Assembly: GCA_020633675.1 (NCBI GenBank)
Contig: JACKDE010000003.1
Location: 558,001-622,000 of the forward strand
Length of the DNA: 64,000 nucleotides
Reading direction: 5' to 3'
Origin: Deferribacteres bacterium
GTDB lineage: Bacteria; Zhuqueibacterota; Zhuqueibacteria; Zhuqueibacterales; Geothermadaptataceae
Shown here: positions 35,878 to 44,604 of the stretch, in pieces
Position numbering within the stretch: the first letter of the stretch is position 1
Layout of the letters: the number at the start of each line of letters is the position of its first letter
The notes under the pieces: model-generated
What the model was told of the DNA's origin: nothing
Seen by the model: only the letters and a program-made list of their open reading frames with translations
Database searches by the model: none
Translations under genes and position numbers: made by a program

Positions 35878-36241
35878 TATGACGACCAAACAATACGAGA
35901 CCTTTGCTGTTCGCCAAAGAGATAGTTTCGCGATTATCTCGATTCTCGAAAAACGTATTTACATGCAAATGGCAGAAAAGTTTAAGGATGAGATTTCCGA
36001 TTTTCTGAAGGGTGGGGTGGAAAAGATCATAATCGATCTTTCTGAAGTGAGCGTAATGAACAGCGCGGCCTTAGGAGTGCTGATCGCGCTGCAAAACGAT
36101 ATTGAAAATCGGCAGGGCAAGCTGAGCGTTGTCGGCCTGCAACCACTGATGGAAGAAATATTTTACCGAATGAGACTGGAATTGCTGTTTGCAATCGATC
36201 CATCAATCGATGCAGCGATTGCAAAACACACCAACGTATAA
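35855..36241 (+). CDS. STAS-domain anti-sigma factor antagonist-like protein
   Basis: A single STAS domain (about 15-120 of 128 aa) like SpoIIAA/RsbV. The phospho-acceptor region reads DLSEVSVMNSAALGVLIAL, with Ser70 of NSAALG at the site that is phosphorylated by anti-sigma-factor kinases in known members. Such proteins switch partner kinases or transporters. No RsbW-like kinase or sigma factor is adjacent. An ATG at 35879, right after the upstream stop, is an alternative start that removes 8 residues outside the domain. It overlaps the Cys4 membrane protein gene, so co-expression is likely. Confidence 0.82.
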   Translation: MSKTKKPDMTTKQYETFAVRQRDSFAIISILEKRIYMQMAEKFKDEISDFLKGGVEKIIIDLSEVSVMNSAALGVLIALQNDIENRQGKLSVVGLQPLMEEIFYRMRLELLFAIDPSIDAAIAKHTNV

Positions 36242-36257
36242 AAAAATCCCCACATCA

Positions 36258-36406
36258 ACTGTTGCATCAAAGAGCCGCGCCAAGCACGGTGGGCACCGCC
36301 TGAGCGCTTTTTACGTCCACATGATCCCGACGAATCGGGATGAGGCATGTAATACACGCGCAGAGCTAAGCTCCCATTTTAAAGGTGTTGGTCTTTGATA
36401 TAACTA
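36258..36406. repeat. Palindromic intergenic element
   Basis: GTTGCATCAAAGAGC near 36261 and GGTCTTTGATATAAC near 36390-36404 are imperfect inverted ends. Inside is a strong hairpin, ACATG-ATCCCGA / TCGGGAT-(gagg)-CATGT (36319-36350). It resembles a REP/MITE-type repeat. The rest of the 36242-36585 gap shows nothing else I can support. Confidence 0.45.
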
Positions 36407-36585
36407 AAGCTGATGCAGGGAATCTTTTCTTTCTGCGTCTGTCGAAAATTTATCAATCTATTCTCCAATGTCAAGAGAAATTCTTGCTTGCCAGCCGATT
36501 CAATCCTCATCTACCACGCTCAACTTGCTGGATCAAATGCTTTCAAATACATACATAACAACTGTAAAAACAAGCTATAAAAAAC

Positions 36586-37806
36586 ATGATCCAAAAACCT
36601 GCTTTTTCCAAAAACTATTTCTTCAGCACCGGTATATTGATTTCAATCATCAATTCAGTTCTTTTCAGTATCCCAGATATTTGCGGACAAACAATGGAAT
36701 CCACTCAAAGAATGCGGGCTCGCGATGCAGGTGTCGAAATTGGCATTTTAAAACCCGGGCTCCACAACGCGATCACCGACGTTGAAGGTGTGCGTGTCGG
36801 TCATGAAACTCTCGTGATTGGCGATTCAATTCGCACGGGCGTCACGGCTATCCTGCCTCAACCGGGCAATTTGTTCCGGAACAAACTGCCGGCCGCCATA
36901 CACATCGGCAATGGCTTCGGCAAGCTGACGGGCTACACCCAGGTGCATGAGCTTGGTGAAATCGAAGCACCCATTTTGTTGACCAATACATTGAATGTAC
37001 CGCGTGTTGCCGATGCGCTGATTTCACATATGCTGGCGCTGCCCGGCAATGAAAATGTGCGATCAATCAATGTGGTTGTTGGCGAAACCAATGATGGCTA
37101 CTTGAATGACATCCGCGGCCGCCATGTCGGTGTTTCGCACGTTGAAAATGCACTCAGAAATGCCAGTAGCGGACCGGTCGCAGAGGGTAGTGTCGGCGCA
37201 GGAACCGGAACGCGCTGCCTGGGTTTTAAAGGTGGTATCGGCACAGCTTCGCGTGTATTGCCGCCATCGCTCGGCGGCTATACCATCGGCGTACTGGTGC
37301 AGAGCAATTTCGGTGGCCTGCTGCAGATCAACGGCGCACCGGCAGGACGCGAACTCGGGACCCTGCCGTTCGGCAGGCATCTGCCCTACCCTGACGGCGA
37401 CGGCTCCATTATGGTGGTCGTGGCTACCGATGCAGCACTGTCCTCGCGCAATCTCGAACGACTGGCTGCCCGCGCCATGCTTGGCATTTCGCGAACAGGT
37501 GGCTACGCATCCAACGGCAGCGGCGATTATGTCATCGCTTTCTCGACGGTGAGCAAAAAGCAGCGCGATGAAGTGTTCGAGCAGGGCAAATCACGCATTT
37601 TATCCAACGATGACATGTCGCCCTTGTTTTTTGCGGTTGTAGAAGCAACCGAAGAAGCGATTATCAATTCGCTGTTTATGGCGACGACGATAAAAGGCCG
37701 CAGCGGCAACATGACTGAAGCACTACCAATTCCCGAAACCATCGACATTTTGAAAAAATACAATGCCTTGCACCACAACGAAACACTCCCGTCCTGGAGG
37801 AAATAA
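36586..37806 (+). CDS. P1-family (DmpA-like) aminopeptidase
   Basis: This is an N-terminal nucleophile hydrolase of family P1/S58 (406 aa). These proenzymes cleave themselves before a serine and then act as aminopeptidases on D-Ala, beta- or L-amino-acyl substrates. Family landmarks are ITDVEGVRVGHETL, VGAGTGTRCLGFKGGIGTAS, GVLVQSNFGG, and GDGSIMVVVATDA, where Gly273-Ser274 is the expected self-cleavage bond. The first 35 residues look like a signal peptide (ILISIINSVLFSIPDICGQ), so the enzyme is probably exported. The ATG at 36586 is chosen because it keeps this signal. The stop overlaps the next start (TAATG). Confidence 0.88.
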   Translation: MIQKPAFSKNYFFSTGILISIINSVLFSIPDICGQTMESTQRMRARDAGVEIGILKPGLHNAITDVEGVRVGHETLVIGDSIRTGVTAILPQPGNLFRNKLPAAIHIGNGFGKLTGYTQVHELGEIEAPILLTNTLNVPRVADALISHMLALPGNENVRSINVVVGETNDGYLNDIRGRHVGVSHVENALRNASSGPVAEGSVGAGTGTRCLGFKGGIGTASRVLPPSLGGYTIGVLVQSNFGGLLQINGAPAGRELGTLPFGRHLPYPDGDGSIMVVVATDAALSSRNLERLAARAMLGISRTGGYASNGSGDYVIAFSTVSKKQRDEVFEQGKSRILSNDDMSPLFFAVVEATEEAIINSLFMATTIKGRSGNMTEALPIPETIDILKKYNALHHNETLPSWRK

Positions 37807-38030
37807 TGCCCAGCCAATCGATCGGCAAATTGCTCATCATAATTGGTTGCGCCTGCTTGCTGCTGGGTGTATTGCTCTATTTTGGCAAATTCCCAGGATT
37901 TCTTGGCAAGCTGCCCGGTGATATTCGCATCGAGCGACCCAATTTTAGCTTTTATTTTCCGATTGGCACCAGTATATTAGTCAGTGTTCTTTTGTCGCTT
38001 ATCTTCTATATCCTTTCTCGATTTAAATGA
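37806..38030 (+). CDS. DUF2905-family small membrane protein
   Basis: The 74-aa protein has two membrane helices (about 7-25 and 50-71) around the conserved hairpin GKFPGFLGKLPGDIRIERPN and FSFYFPIGTSI, the signature of DUF2905. The role is unknown. GGAGG lies 6 nt before the ATG, and the gene is coupled to the P1 peptidase by a one-base overlap and followed 9 bp later by nfeD. Confidence 0.85.
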   Translation: MPSQSIGKLLIIIGCACLLLGVLLYFGKFPGFLGKLPGDIRIERPNFSFYFPIGTSILVSVLLSLIFYILSRFK

Positions 38031-38039
38031 GTCGGTACG

Positions 38040-39560
38040 ATGAAAAAAGCCTTCTTGACCACTGTTGCAGTTTTAAGCGGTTTGGCTGCTTCATTGTTTG
38101 CACAGCCACCGCTCCCGTTGGATGACCTCGTGAAGCGCACAGCTTTGTCTTTCACTTCAGCTCAAAATACCCTGCACCCCGCCCTGCCTCCTGCATTTGA
38201 TAAAAACCTTTCTATGCCCTCCTTGCCTATTGCACTGATCAGCGCCGAGCATTTCTCCAAAACCAACACGAAGACCTCATTCAAAACTTCGGTCTTGCAG
38301 CAATCAGCTGATGTGGATCGCAGCAAAAGCATTTTGCTAATTGAAGTCACCGGTGTGATCAATCCGGTTTCTGCGGAGTACATCACTGATGCCGTTGACC
38401 GTGCCGAAGATGAAGAATTCCACGCGTTGATATTGCAAATAGATACGCCGGGTGGCTTGCTTGAATCGACCCGGCAAATCACCAAAAAATTTCTTGGCGC
38501 ACGGGTGCCGATCGTCGTGTATGTCGCCCCAACCGGCGCGCGCTCGGCCTCTGCCGGTGTGTTTATCTGCTACTCCGCCCACCTGGTCGCGATGGCGCCA
38601 TCGACCAATATCGGTGCAGCACATCCGGTTAATCTCGGCGGTGGCACAGGTGCTGATTCGACTCAAAATGCCATGATGGACAAAGTGACCAATGACGCGG
38701 TTGCGCAGATTAAAACCATGGCAGAAAAGCGCGGTCGCAATCCCGAGTGGGCTGAGCAGGCCGTGCGTGAAAGCGTCTCTATTACCGAAAGCGAGGCGCT
38801 GGCAAACAACGTCATCAATTTCATCGCCCCCACCCTGGACAGCCTGCTGATGCAACTCGATGGCCAAACAGTCCAGACCGAGAATGGCGAAATGACGCTG
38901 GCAACAAAAGATGCTGAGGTGGTCTCCAGCCCGATGAGCTGGCGCGACCGCATTCTCGATATGCTGTCCAATCCAAATCTGGCCTACATTTTTCTGATGC
39001 TCGGCATCTACGGCATCTTTTTTGAATTGTCCAATCCCGGCGCGATCTTCCCCGGCGTTGTTGGCGCGATTTTGCTGATTTTGGCTTTTTATTCGATGCA
39101 AACGTTGCCGGTCAATTACGCCGGCCTGCTGCTGATTCTGCTGGCTTTGCTGCTCTTCATTCTGGAAGTCAAAATCACCAGTTACGGCTTGCTCACCATC
39201 GCCGGTATTGTCGCGATGGCAATCGGTTCGTTGATGTTGTTTAAATCACCCGAAAATTTTATGAGCCCAATGGTTCAGGTGTCTATGGAAATTGTGATTA
39301 TTTTTACGGTAATGTCGGCTGGCTTTTTCATCATCGCGTTGACGTTTGCATTTCGTGCCCAGTCCCGCAAAGTGACAACGGGTGCGGAAGGCCTGGTTGG
39401 CGAATTTGGTGAAGCCAGATCAGACATCGGCCCGAAAGGCAGTGTGTCGGTGCATGGCGAAATCTGGTCGGCCTACTCCGATCAGGACATCAGCAAAGGT
39501 GACCGGATTCAAGTGATCTCTGTTGAAGGACTGCGCTTGAAAATCAGCAAAGCATCTTGA
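38040..39560 (+). CDS. nfeD: NfeD-family membrane serine protease
   Basis: The long NfeD form (506 aa) has a signal peptide (1-22) and a periplasmic ClpP-like serine protease domain (about 97-290). Its catalytic dyad is probably Ser171 (RSASAGVFI) and Lys215 (DKVTNDA). Four membrane helices (about 320-450) and a C-terminal OB-fold NfeD domain (GAEGLVGEFGEA to KISKAS) follow. In studied archaea the protease cleaves hydrophobic stretches of its partner stomatin. The slipin gene follows 82 bp later, the usual pairing. A membrane quality-control role is likely. Confidence 0.93.
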   Translation: MKKAFLTTVAVLSGLAASLFAQPPLPLDDLVKRTALSFTSAQNTLHPALPPAFDKNLSMPSLPIALISAEHFSKTNTKTSFKTSVLQQSADVDRSKSILLIEVTGVINPVSAEYITDAVDRAEDEEFHALILQIDTPGGLLESTRQITKKFLGARVPIVVYVAPTGARSASAGVFICYSAHLVAMAPSTNIGAAHPVNLGGGTGADSTQNAMMDKVTNDAVAQIKTMAEKRGRNPEWAEQAVRESVSITESEALANNVINFIAPTLDSLLMQLDGQTVQTENGEMTLATKDAEVVSSPMSWRDRILDMLSNPNLAYIFLMLGIYGIFFELSNPGAIFPGVVGAILLILAFYSMQTLPVNYAGLLLILLALLLFILEVKITSYGLLTIAGIVAMAIGSLMLFKSPENFMSPMVQVSMEIVIIFTVMSAGFFIIALTFAFRAQSRKVTTGAEGLVGEFGEARSDIGPKGSVSVHGEIWSAYSDQDISKGDRIQVISVEGLRLKISKAS

Positions 39561-39642
39561 TTTCGGAACAATCTGTTTGAAGCAAATCCGATTCGGTATA
39601 ATGCTGCCGAACGGAGATTTTGACAAGGTAAAGGAGGAAAAA

Positions 39643-40395
39643 ATGCAATTTTTGCCGATTGTGATTTTTATCGTGCTGGTGCTCGCCAGCGCACTTAAAG
39701 TGCTCAGAGAATACGAACGCGGTGTTGTTTTCCGACTCGGCCGTTTGATTGCGACTAAAGGTCCTGGCCTGATTTTTCTGATTCCATTTATCGACCGCAT
39801 GGTGCGTGTCAGCTTGCGCACGGTGGCGATGGACGTGCCGCCGCAGGACATCATCACCAAAGACAATGTCTCGATCAAAGTGAATGCGGTACTCTATTTC
39901 CGCGCCATCGATCCATCCAAAGCCATTGTCGAGGTGGAAGATTACCTGTTTGCCACCTCCCAGCTTGCACAAACCACTCTGCGCTCGGTGCTGGGCCAAG
40001 TGGAGCTTGACGAGCTGCTGTCGCATCGCGAAAAAATTAATGATCAGTTGCAGGAAATCATCGATATGCAGACCGATCCATGGGGTGTGAAAGTGTCGCT
40101 GGTGGAAATCAAGCACGTCGATTTGCCGCAGGAAATGCAGCGCGCTATGGCCAAGCAGGCCGAGGCCGAGCGCGAGCGCCGCGCCAAAATCATCCACGCT
40201 GAAGGTGAACAGCAGGCATCGCAGAAGCTCTACGAAGCTGCCGCGATCATCAGCCAGGATCCGTCGGCGATCCAGTTGCGCTATTTGCAAACTTTGACAG
40301 AAATCGCCTCGGAAAACAACTCGACGACCATTTTCCCCATTCCCATTGAGCTGCTTGCACCGTTTATCGATAAGTTGAAAGCGCAGAAAGAGTAG
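39643..40395 (+). CDS. Slipin (stomatin-like SPFH protein)
   Basis: The 250-aa SPFH-domain protein has one N-terminal hairpin membrane segment (about 1-19), followed by the slipin core: ALKVLREYERGVVFRLGRL, KGPGLIFLIPFIDRMVRV and MDVPPQDIITKDNVSIKVNA. A coiled-coil C-terminal half (KQAEAERERRAKIIHAEGEQ) follows. Slipins assemble into membrane microdomain scaffolds and partner with NfeD proteases. I chose the ATG at 39643 because AAGGAGG lies 6 nt upstream; the frame is open to 39577 but the extension is not family-like. Confidence 0.93.
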   Translation: MQFLPIVIFIVLVLASALKVLREYERGVVFRLGRLIATKGPGLIFLIPFIDRMVRVSLRTVAMDVPPQDIITKDNVSIKVNAVLYFRAIDPSKAIVEVEDYLFATSQLAQTTLRSVLGQVELDELLSHREKINDQLQEIIDMQTDPWGVKVSLVEIKHVDLPQEMQRAMAKQAEAERERRAKIIHAEGEQQASQKLYEAAAIISQDPSAIQLRYLQTLTEIASENNSTTIFPIPIELLAPFIDKLKAQKE

Positions 40396-40405
40396 CATTT
40401 TCCGT

Positions 40406-40536
40406 TGCCCGGGATTGTCCCAAAACATAAGAACCGCCATTCAAGCGAACACAAAAGCCCATAAAAAACAGCTTTTTATGTATCACAAATTTCGTTAGAA
40501 TGACATAAAATGAAAGCTTTGAGACAACCCCGGGCT
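40406..40536. repeat. Short palindromic element after slipin
   Basis: GCCCGGGATTGTCCCAAAAC (about 40407-40426) and GCTTTGAGACAACCCCGGGC (about 40516-40535) are inverted, imperfect ends. The centre carries the hairpin CATAAAAA / TTTTTATG (40460-40480). It looks like a small non-coding repeat unit, and its inner hairpin could end slipin transcription. Confidence 0.55.
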
Positions 40537-40686
40537 GATATCTGTTTGGCAACACTACTCTCTCGGAGGTTCCCTCTTTTCGCCAAACCCTCCGCATCAT
40601 TTTTCTCCATATCGGAAATTTTCTCTCCTTATTCCACATAACAAAGCAGTGATTGTGGCTTCAATGTATTTTTCAATAAAATTGTC

Positions 40687-40715
40687 TTGACATTTGCTGC
40701 TTCAACGGCTATCTT
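40687..40715 (+). promoter_or_regulatory. Promoter of the ilv-leu operon leader
   Basis: TTGACA (40687-40692), a 17-nt spacer and TATCTT (40710-40715) are close to the sigma-70 consensus. The start would be near 40722, about 30 nt before the leader ORF and about 440 nt before ilvD. Confidence 0.65.
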
Positions 40716-40750
40716 GGCCGCCAACATTTTTGATTGACCTGTTTAAAGCT

Positions 40751-40951
40751 ATGCAAAATACCCCAGCAACAATTTCGTTGATTCAGCCGCAAACTGCAGC
40801 AGATGCACAAATCAGCCTGACAGTCAGTGGTGTTTTGCTATCTTTAACCGGCATACTCTTGTCCGCAGTGGGCATCAGCAGCCTGCTACTTAGCTCTCTA
40901 CTACTCAGCGGGATTGCGCTCCTAATTAGCCTAATTATCCTACTAGGCTAA
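40751..40951 (+). CDS. Candidate branched-chain amino-acid leader peptide
   Basis: This 66-codon ORF sits between the promoter and ilvD. Its product is hydrophobic, with 18 Leu, 9 Ile and 3 Val, densest at the end (SSLLLSSLLLSG, then ISLIILLG). Eight of the Leu codons are CTA, seven of them in the last 23 codons, as in the rare-codon runs of enterobacterial leuL. A 14-bp stem begins 8 nt after the TAA stop. All this suggests a leader peptide whose translation senses charged Leu/Ile/Val tRNA. It is longer than classic leaders and has no good ribosome-binding site. A small membrane protein is the main alternative. Confidence 0.5.
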   Translation: MQNTPATISLIQPQTAADAQISLTVSGVLLSLTGILLSAVGISSLLLSSLLLSGIALLISLIILLG

Positions 40952-40958
40952 GATCATA

Positions 40959-41040
40959 CGGAAGCGAATCCTGACCCCTATCATGCCTTCGAGCATTTTT
41001 TACTCACAAAAATAGCACAATAGCAATCAGGACGCTTCCG
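40959..41040 (+). promoter_or_regulatory. Long stem in the ilvD leader, possible antiterminator
   Basis: CGGAAGCG-AA-TCCTGA (40959-40974) pairs with TCAGGA-CGCTTCCG (41027-41040): 14 bp with a 2-nt bulge. A ribosome at the stop codon of the leader ORF would cover the first arm, while one stalled in the CTA run would not. A T-run follows at 41063-41069, but I see no strong competing terminator stem, so the mechanism is only partly supported. Confidence 0.45.
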
Positions 41041-41163
41041 GTGGAGCGGTAACATTTGTTGGTTTTTTTGCGTTATCGCATTGCGAAATCATCCGCGAAA
41101 AGAGCAGAAAAATAGAGTGCAAAAAAATAAACAGAGCGATAAGCACACCTTACCGGAGGCGAC

Positions 41164-42849
41164 ATGCGAAGCGATGTCATCAAAAAGGGATTTGAGCGCG
41201 CGCCACACAGAAGCTTGCTAAAAGCGACCGGAGTGAAAGATGATGATTTCGATAAGCCGTTTATCGGCATCTGCAATTCCTTCATCGAGATCATTCCCGG
41301 CCACGTTCACTTGCAGGAACTCGGCAAAATTGTGAAAGAGGCTGTGCGTCAGGCCGGTGGCGTGCCTTTTGAATTCAATACCATCGGCGTGGATGACGGC
41401 ATTGCCATGGGGCACGTCGGCATGAAATACTCGCTGCCCAGCCGCGAGCTGATCGCCGATTCGCTCGAAACGGTCGCCAATGCCCATCAGCTCGATGGCC
41501 TGATCTGTATCCCGAACTGCGACAAAATCGTGCCGGGCATGATCATGGGCGCCCTCCGGGTGAATATTCCTACCGTCTTTGTGTCCGGCGGGCCGATGGC
41601 GGCTGGCAGAACCAAAGACGGCCGCGTCGTCGATTTGATCTCCGTTTTCGAAGGAGTTGGCGCTTACAAGTCGGGCAAAATCGATGATGCGGAACTCAAA
41701 GAGCTCGAAGACAATGGTTGCCCGACCTGCGGATCGTGTTCCGGGATGTTCACCGCCAATTCCATGAACTGCTTGATGGAAGCGATCGGATTGGCTCTCC
41801 CCGGTAACGGCTCCTACCTCGCCACTTCCCGGGAACGCAGAAAATTACTCCACGAAGCAGCCCAACTCATCATTCAACATATCAAATCTGACCTCAAACC
41901 CCGTGACATTGTTACTCCCCACGCAATCGACAATGCCTTTGCTTTGGACATGGCGATGGGCGGCAGCACCAACACGGTTTTGCATACCTTGGCGATTGCC
42001 TACGAAGCCGGCATCGACTACCCGTTGCAGCGCTTGAACGAAGTTTCGGCACAGGTGCCGCAAATCTGCAAAGTTTCACCAGCATCGAACTGGCATCTCG
42101 AAGATGTCGACCGCGCCGGCGGCATCAGTGCAATTTTAAAAGAAATCAGTCAGAAGCCGAATGTCTTGCATCTCGATCAGCCGACGGTGACCGGAAAAAC
42201 GCTGGCTGAAAACATCGCCAAAGCGGAAGTGCAGGATCGCGAGGTGATTTTGCCGGTATCGCAACCGCATAGCGAACGCGGCGGCCTGGCCGTGCTGTTC
42301 GGCAACCTCGCGCCGGAAGGTGCTGTCGTCAAAACCGGCGCTGTCAATCCGAACATGCTGGTGCATCGCGGCCCGGCTGTGATTTTTGAGTCGATGGAAG
42401 CAGCCTGTGCGGGCATTCTCGACGGCAAGGTCAAATCTGGCGATGTCGTCGTGATCCGCTACGAAGGCCCGAAAGGTGGGCCGGGTATGCAGGAAATGCT
42501 GGCGCCAACCGCCAATATCATGGGAATGGGACTCGGATCGAGTGTCGCCCTGATCACAGATGGACGCTTTTCCGGAGGGACGCGCGGCGCCTGTATCGGT
42601 CACGTCTCCCCTGAGGCAGCGGCAGGCGGACCGATCGCCCTGATCGAGGCCGGAGATACCATATCAATCGACATCCCGAATTGCTCGCTGGAGCTTGAAG
42701 TGAGCGATGACATACTCAAACAAAGAAGACAGAAGTGGTCCCCACCAAAGCCGAAATTCGTGCGTGGGTGGCTCGCCCGGTATGCTGCAATGGTGACATC
42801 CGCCAATACCGGCGCAATTCTTCAGGTCGAACAGCCCAAAAACATGTGA
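41164..42849 (+). CDS. ilvD: Dihydroxy-acid dehydratase
   Basis: IlvD dehydrates 2,3-dihydroxy-3-methylbutanoate (or -pentanoate) to the 2-oxo acids of valine, leucine and isoleucine synthesis, using an Fe-S cluster. The 561-aa length is normal. Cluster and metal motifs are visible: CNSFIEIIPGHVHL (Cys37), PNCDKIVPGM and CPTCGSCSGMFTANSMNCL. The C-terminal part has TDGRFSGGTRGACIGHVSPE with the catalytic serine. CGGAGG precedes the ATG. It is the first enzyme gene of the operon, behind the putative attenuator. Confidence 0.97.
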   Translation: MRSDVIKKGFERAPHRSLLKATGVKDDDFDKPFIGICNSFIEIIPGHVHLQELGKIVKEAVRQAGGVPFEFNTIGVDDGIAMGHVGMKYSLPSRELIADSLETVANAHQLDGLICIPNCDKIVPGMIMGALRVNIPTVFVSGGPMAAGRTKDGRVVDLISVFEGVGAYKSGKIDDAELKELEDNGCPTCGSCSGMFTANSMNCLMEAIGLALPGNGSYLATSRERRKLLHEAAQLIIQHIKSDLKPRDIVTPHAIDNAFALDMAMGGSTNTVLHTLAIAYEAGIDYPLQRLNEVSAQVPQICKVSPASNWHLEDVDRAGGISAILKEISQKPNVLHLDQPTVTGKTLAENIAKAEVQDREVILPVSQPHSERGGLAVLFGNLAPEGAVVKTGAVNPNMLVHRGPAVIFESMEAACAGILDGKVKSGDVVVIRYEGPKGGPGMQEMLAPTANIMGMGLGSSVALITDGRFSGGTRGACIGHVSPEAAAGGPIALIEAGDTISIDIPNCSLELEVSDDILKQRRQKWSPPKPKFVRGWLARYAAMVTSANTGAILQVEQPKNM

Positions 42850-42858
42850 GGAGAACAT

Positions 42859-44604
42859 ATGTTGAGTGTTGCAAAAGCAAAAACCTTCGAAGCCGATCAA
42901 ACCGGTAATCAGCCCCTACCCGAACTCAGCGGCGCCGAAATCTTCGTTCAATCCCTTGTTCAGCAAGGAGTCGAAACGGTTTTCGGATACCCCGGCGGAG
43001 TGGTATTGAGCGTTTACGATACATTGTTCAAGACCAAAAACATTAATCATTTCCTGGTTCGGCACGAACAGGGCGGCACGCATGCGGCTGACGGCTATGC
43101 GCGTGCAACCGGCAAGCCCGGCGTTGTGCTCGCGACTTCCGGTCCGGGCGCCACCAACACGGTTACCGGCATCGCCACGGCCTTTATGGACAGTATTCCT
43201 CTGGTGATTTTTACCGGCCAGGTGCCGCTCAACCTCATCGGCAATGACGCCTTTCAGGAAGCTGACATTCTTGGAATCACCCGCCCGATCACCAAGCATA
43301 GTTATCTTGTGCGCGATGTTTCCGAGCTCGCAGACACAATCAGCAAAGCATTTCATATCGCGGTTAGCGGCCGGCCCGGACCAGTGCTTGTCGATATCCC
43401 AAAAGATGTCTTGCTGGCGAAAGCACCATACAACAGTAAGCGACGCGTAAAGCTCGCGGGCTACAAGCCGATGACCAAGGGCAGCTATCGGCAAATCATG
43501 AAGGCTGTTGAGATGATTGGCGAATCCAGGCGACCGGTTATTTACGCAGGCGGAGGTGTGATGCATAGCAATGCCGCTGCCGAATTACGGGAGTTTGCCC
43601 AAAAACTCGGTGCGCCGGTCACAACCACCTTGCTGGGACTCGGTGCCTATCCCGAAAGCGACGACCTCTCCCTCGGCATGCTCGGCATGCACGGTACATG
43701 GTATGCAAACATGGCCGTAAGCGAAAGTGACCTGTTGATTGCGATCGGCGCCCGTTTCGATGACCGGGTCACTGGCCGCATAGCGGATTTTGCCAAGAAT
43801 GCCCAAAAAATCCACATCGACATCGATCCGGCTTCCATCAGCAAAAATGTTGAAATCGATTTGCCGATTGTTGGTGATGTCAAGCATGTGCTCAGTGATC
43901 TGATTCCGCATGTAAATGCTTGTGATTCAAAAAGCTGGTTGGCGGAGATTAAAAAATGGAAGGCCGATCATCCGCTGCGTTACGAAACGAACGGTCCCAT
44001 CCTCAAGCCTCAGCAAGTCATTCAGGCAGTATCCGAGGTCACAAAAGGTCAGGCAATTGTTGCTTCAGATGTTGGTCAGCACCAAATGTGGACAGCACAA
44101 TACTATCAATTTTCCGAACCGCGCAGCCACCTTTCCTCCGGCGGCCTGGGCACCATGGGCTATGGCTTCCCCGCAGCGATGGGCGCAGCAGTTGGCAGAC
44201 CCGACCGGACGGCTGTTGCAATCGTCGGCGATGGCGGCTTCCAGATGACCGCTATGGAGCTGGCGACTGCTGTTCACTATAAAATCCCTGTTAAGATTGT
44301 CATTCTCAACAATGGTTACCTCGGTATGGTGCGCCAATGGCAGGAATTATTTTTCGAGAAACGCTACTCCCATTCGGATCTGGATGCCAGCAATCCGGAC
44401 TTTGTAAAAATGGCAGAATGCTACGGTGCGATCGGTTACCGCGCGCACAACAGTGCCGAGCTTGACGAAGCGCTGAAAAAAATGATGGCAGAGCAGGAAC
44501 TGCCAGTGTTGGTCGACGCCATTGTTGATCGCGAAGAAAATGTGTATCCAATGGTGCCGGCAGGTGCGGCGATTTATGAAATGATAGAAGAGGATGCGAA
44601 ATGA
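42859..44604 (+). CDS. ilvB: Acetolactate synthase large (catalytic) subunit
   Basis: This ThDP-dependent enzyme condenses two pyruvates, or pyruvate with 2-oxobutanoate, the first common step of branched-chain synthesis. The 581-aa protein carries GVETVFGYPGGVVLSVYD (with the catalytic Glu region following at LVRHEQGGTHAADGYAR), the FAD-binding middle, and the ThDP motif GDGGFQMTAMELATAVHYKI...NNGYLGMVRQWQ. It starts 9 bp after ilvD with GAGGAGA upstream and overlaps ilvN by 4 bp, so large and small subunits are coupled. Confidence 0.97.
   Translation: MLSVAKAKTFEADQTGNQPLPELSGAEIFVQSLVQQGVETVFGYPGGVVLSVYDTLFKTKNINHFLVRHEQGGTHAADGYARATGKPGVVLATSGPGATNTVTGIATAFMDSIPLVIFTGQVPLNLIGNDAFQEADILGITRPITKHSYLVRDVSELADTISKAFHIAVSGRPGPVLVDIPKDVLLAKAPYNSKRRVKLAGYKPMTKGSYRQIMKAVEMIGESRRPVIYAGGGVMHSNAAAELREFAQKLGAPVTTTLLGLGAYPESDDLSLGMLGMHGTWYANMAVSESDLLIAIGARFDDRVTGRIADFAKNAQKIHIDIDPASISKNVEIDLPIVGDVKHVLSDLIPHVNACDSKSWLAEIKKWKADHPLRYETNGPILKPQQVIQAVSEVTKGQAIVASDVGQHQMWTAQYYQFSEPRSHLSSGGLGTMGYGFPAAMGAAVGRPDRTAVAIVGDGGFQMTAMELATAVHYKIPVKIVILNNGYLGMVRQWQELFFEKRYSHSDLDASNPDFVKMAECYGAIGYRAHNSAELDEALKKMMAEQELPVLVDAIVDREENVYPMVPAGAAIYEMIEEDAK

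Noticed and set aside
41041..41070. T-box-like GGTGGAGCGG before ilvD
   Set aside because: It does not continue as ACCGCG and no stem I is seen. The peptide leader explains the region better.
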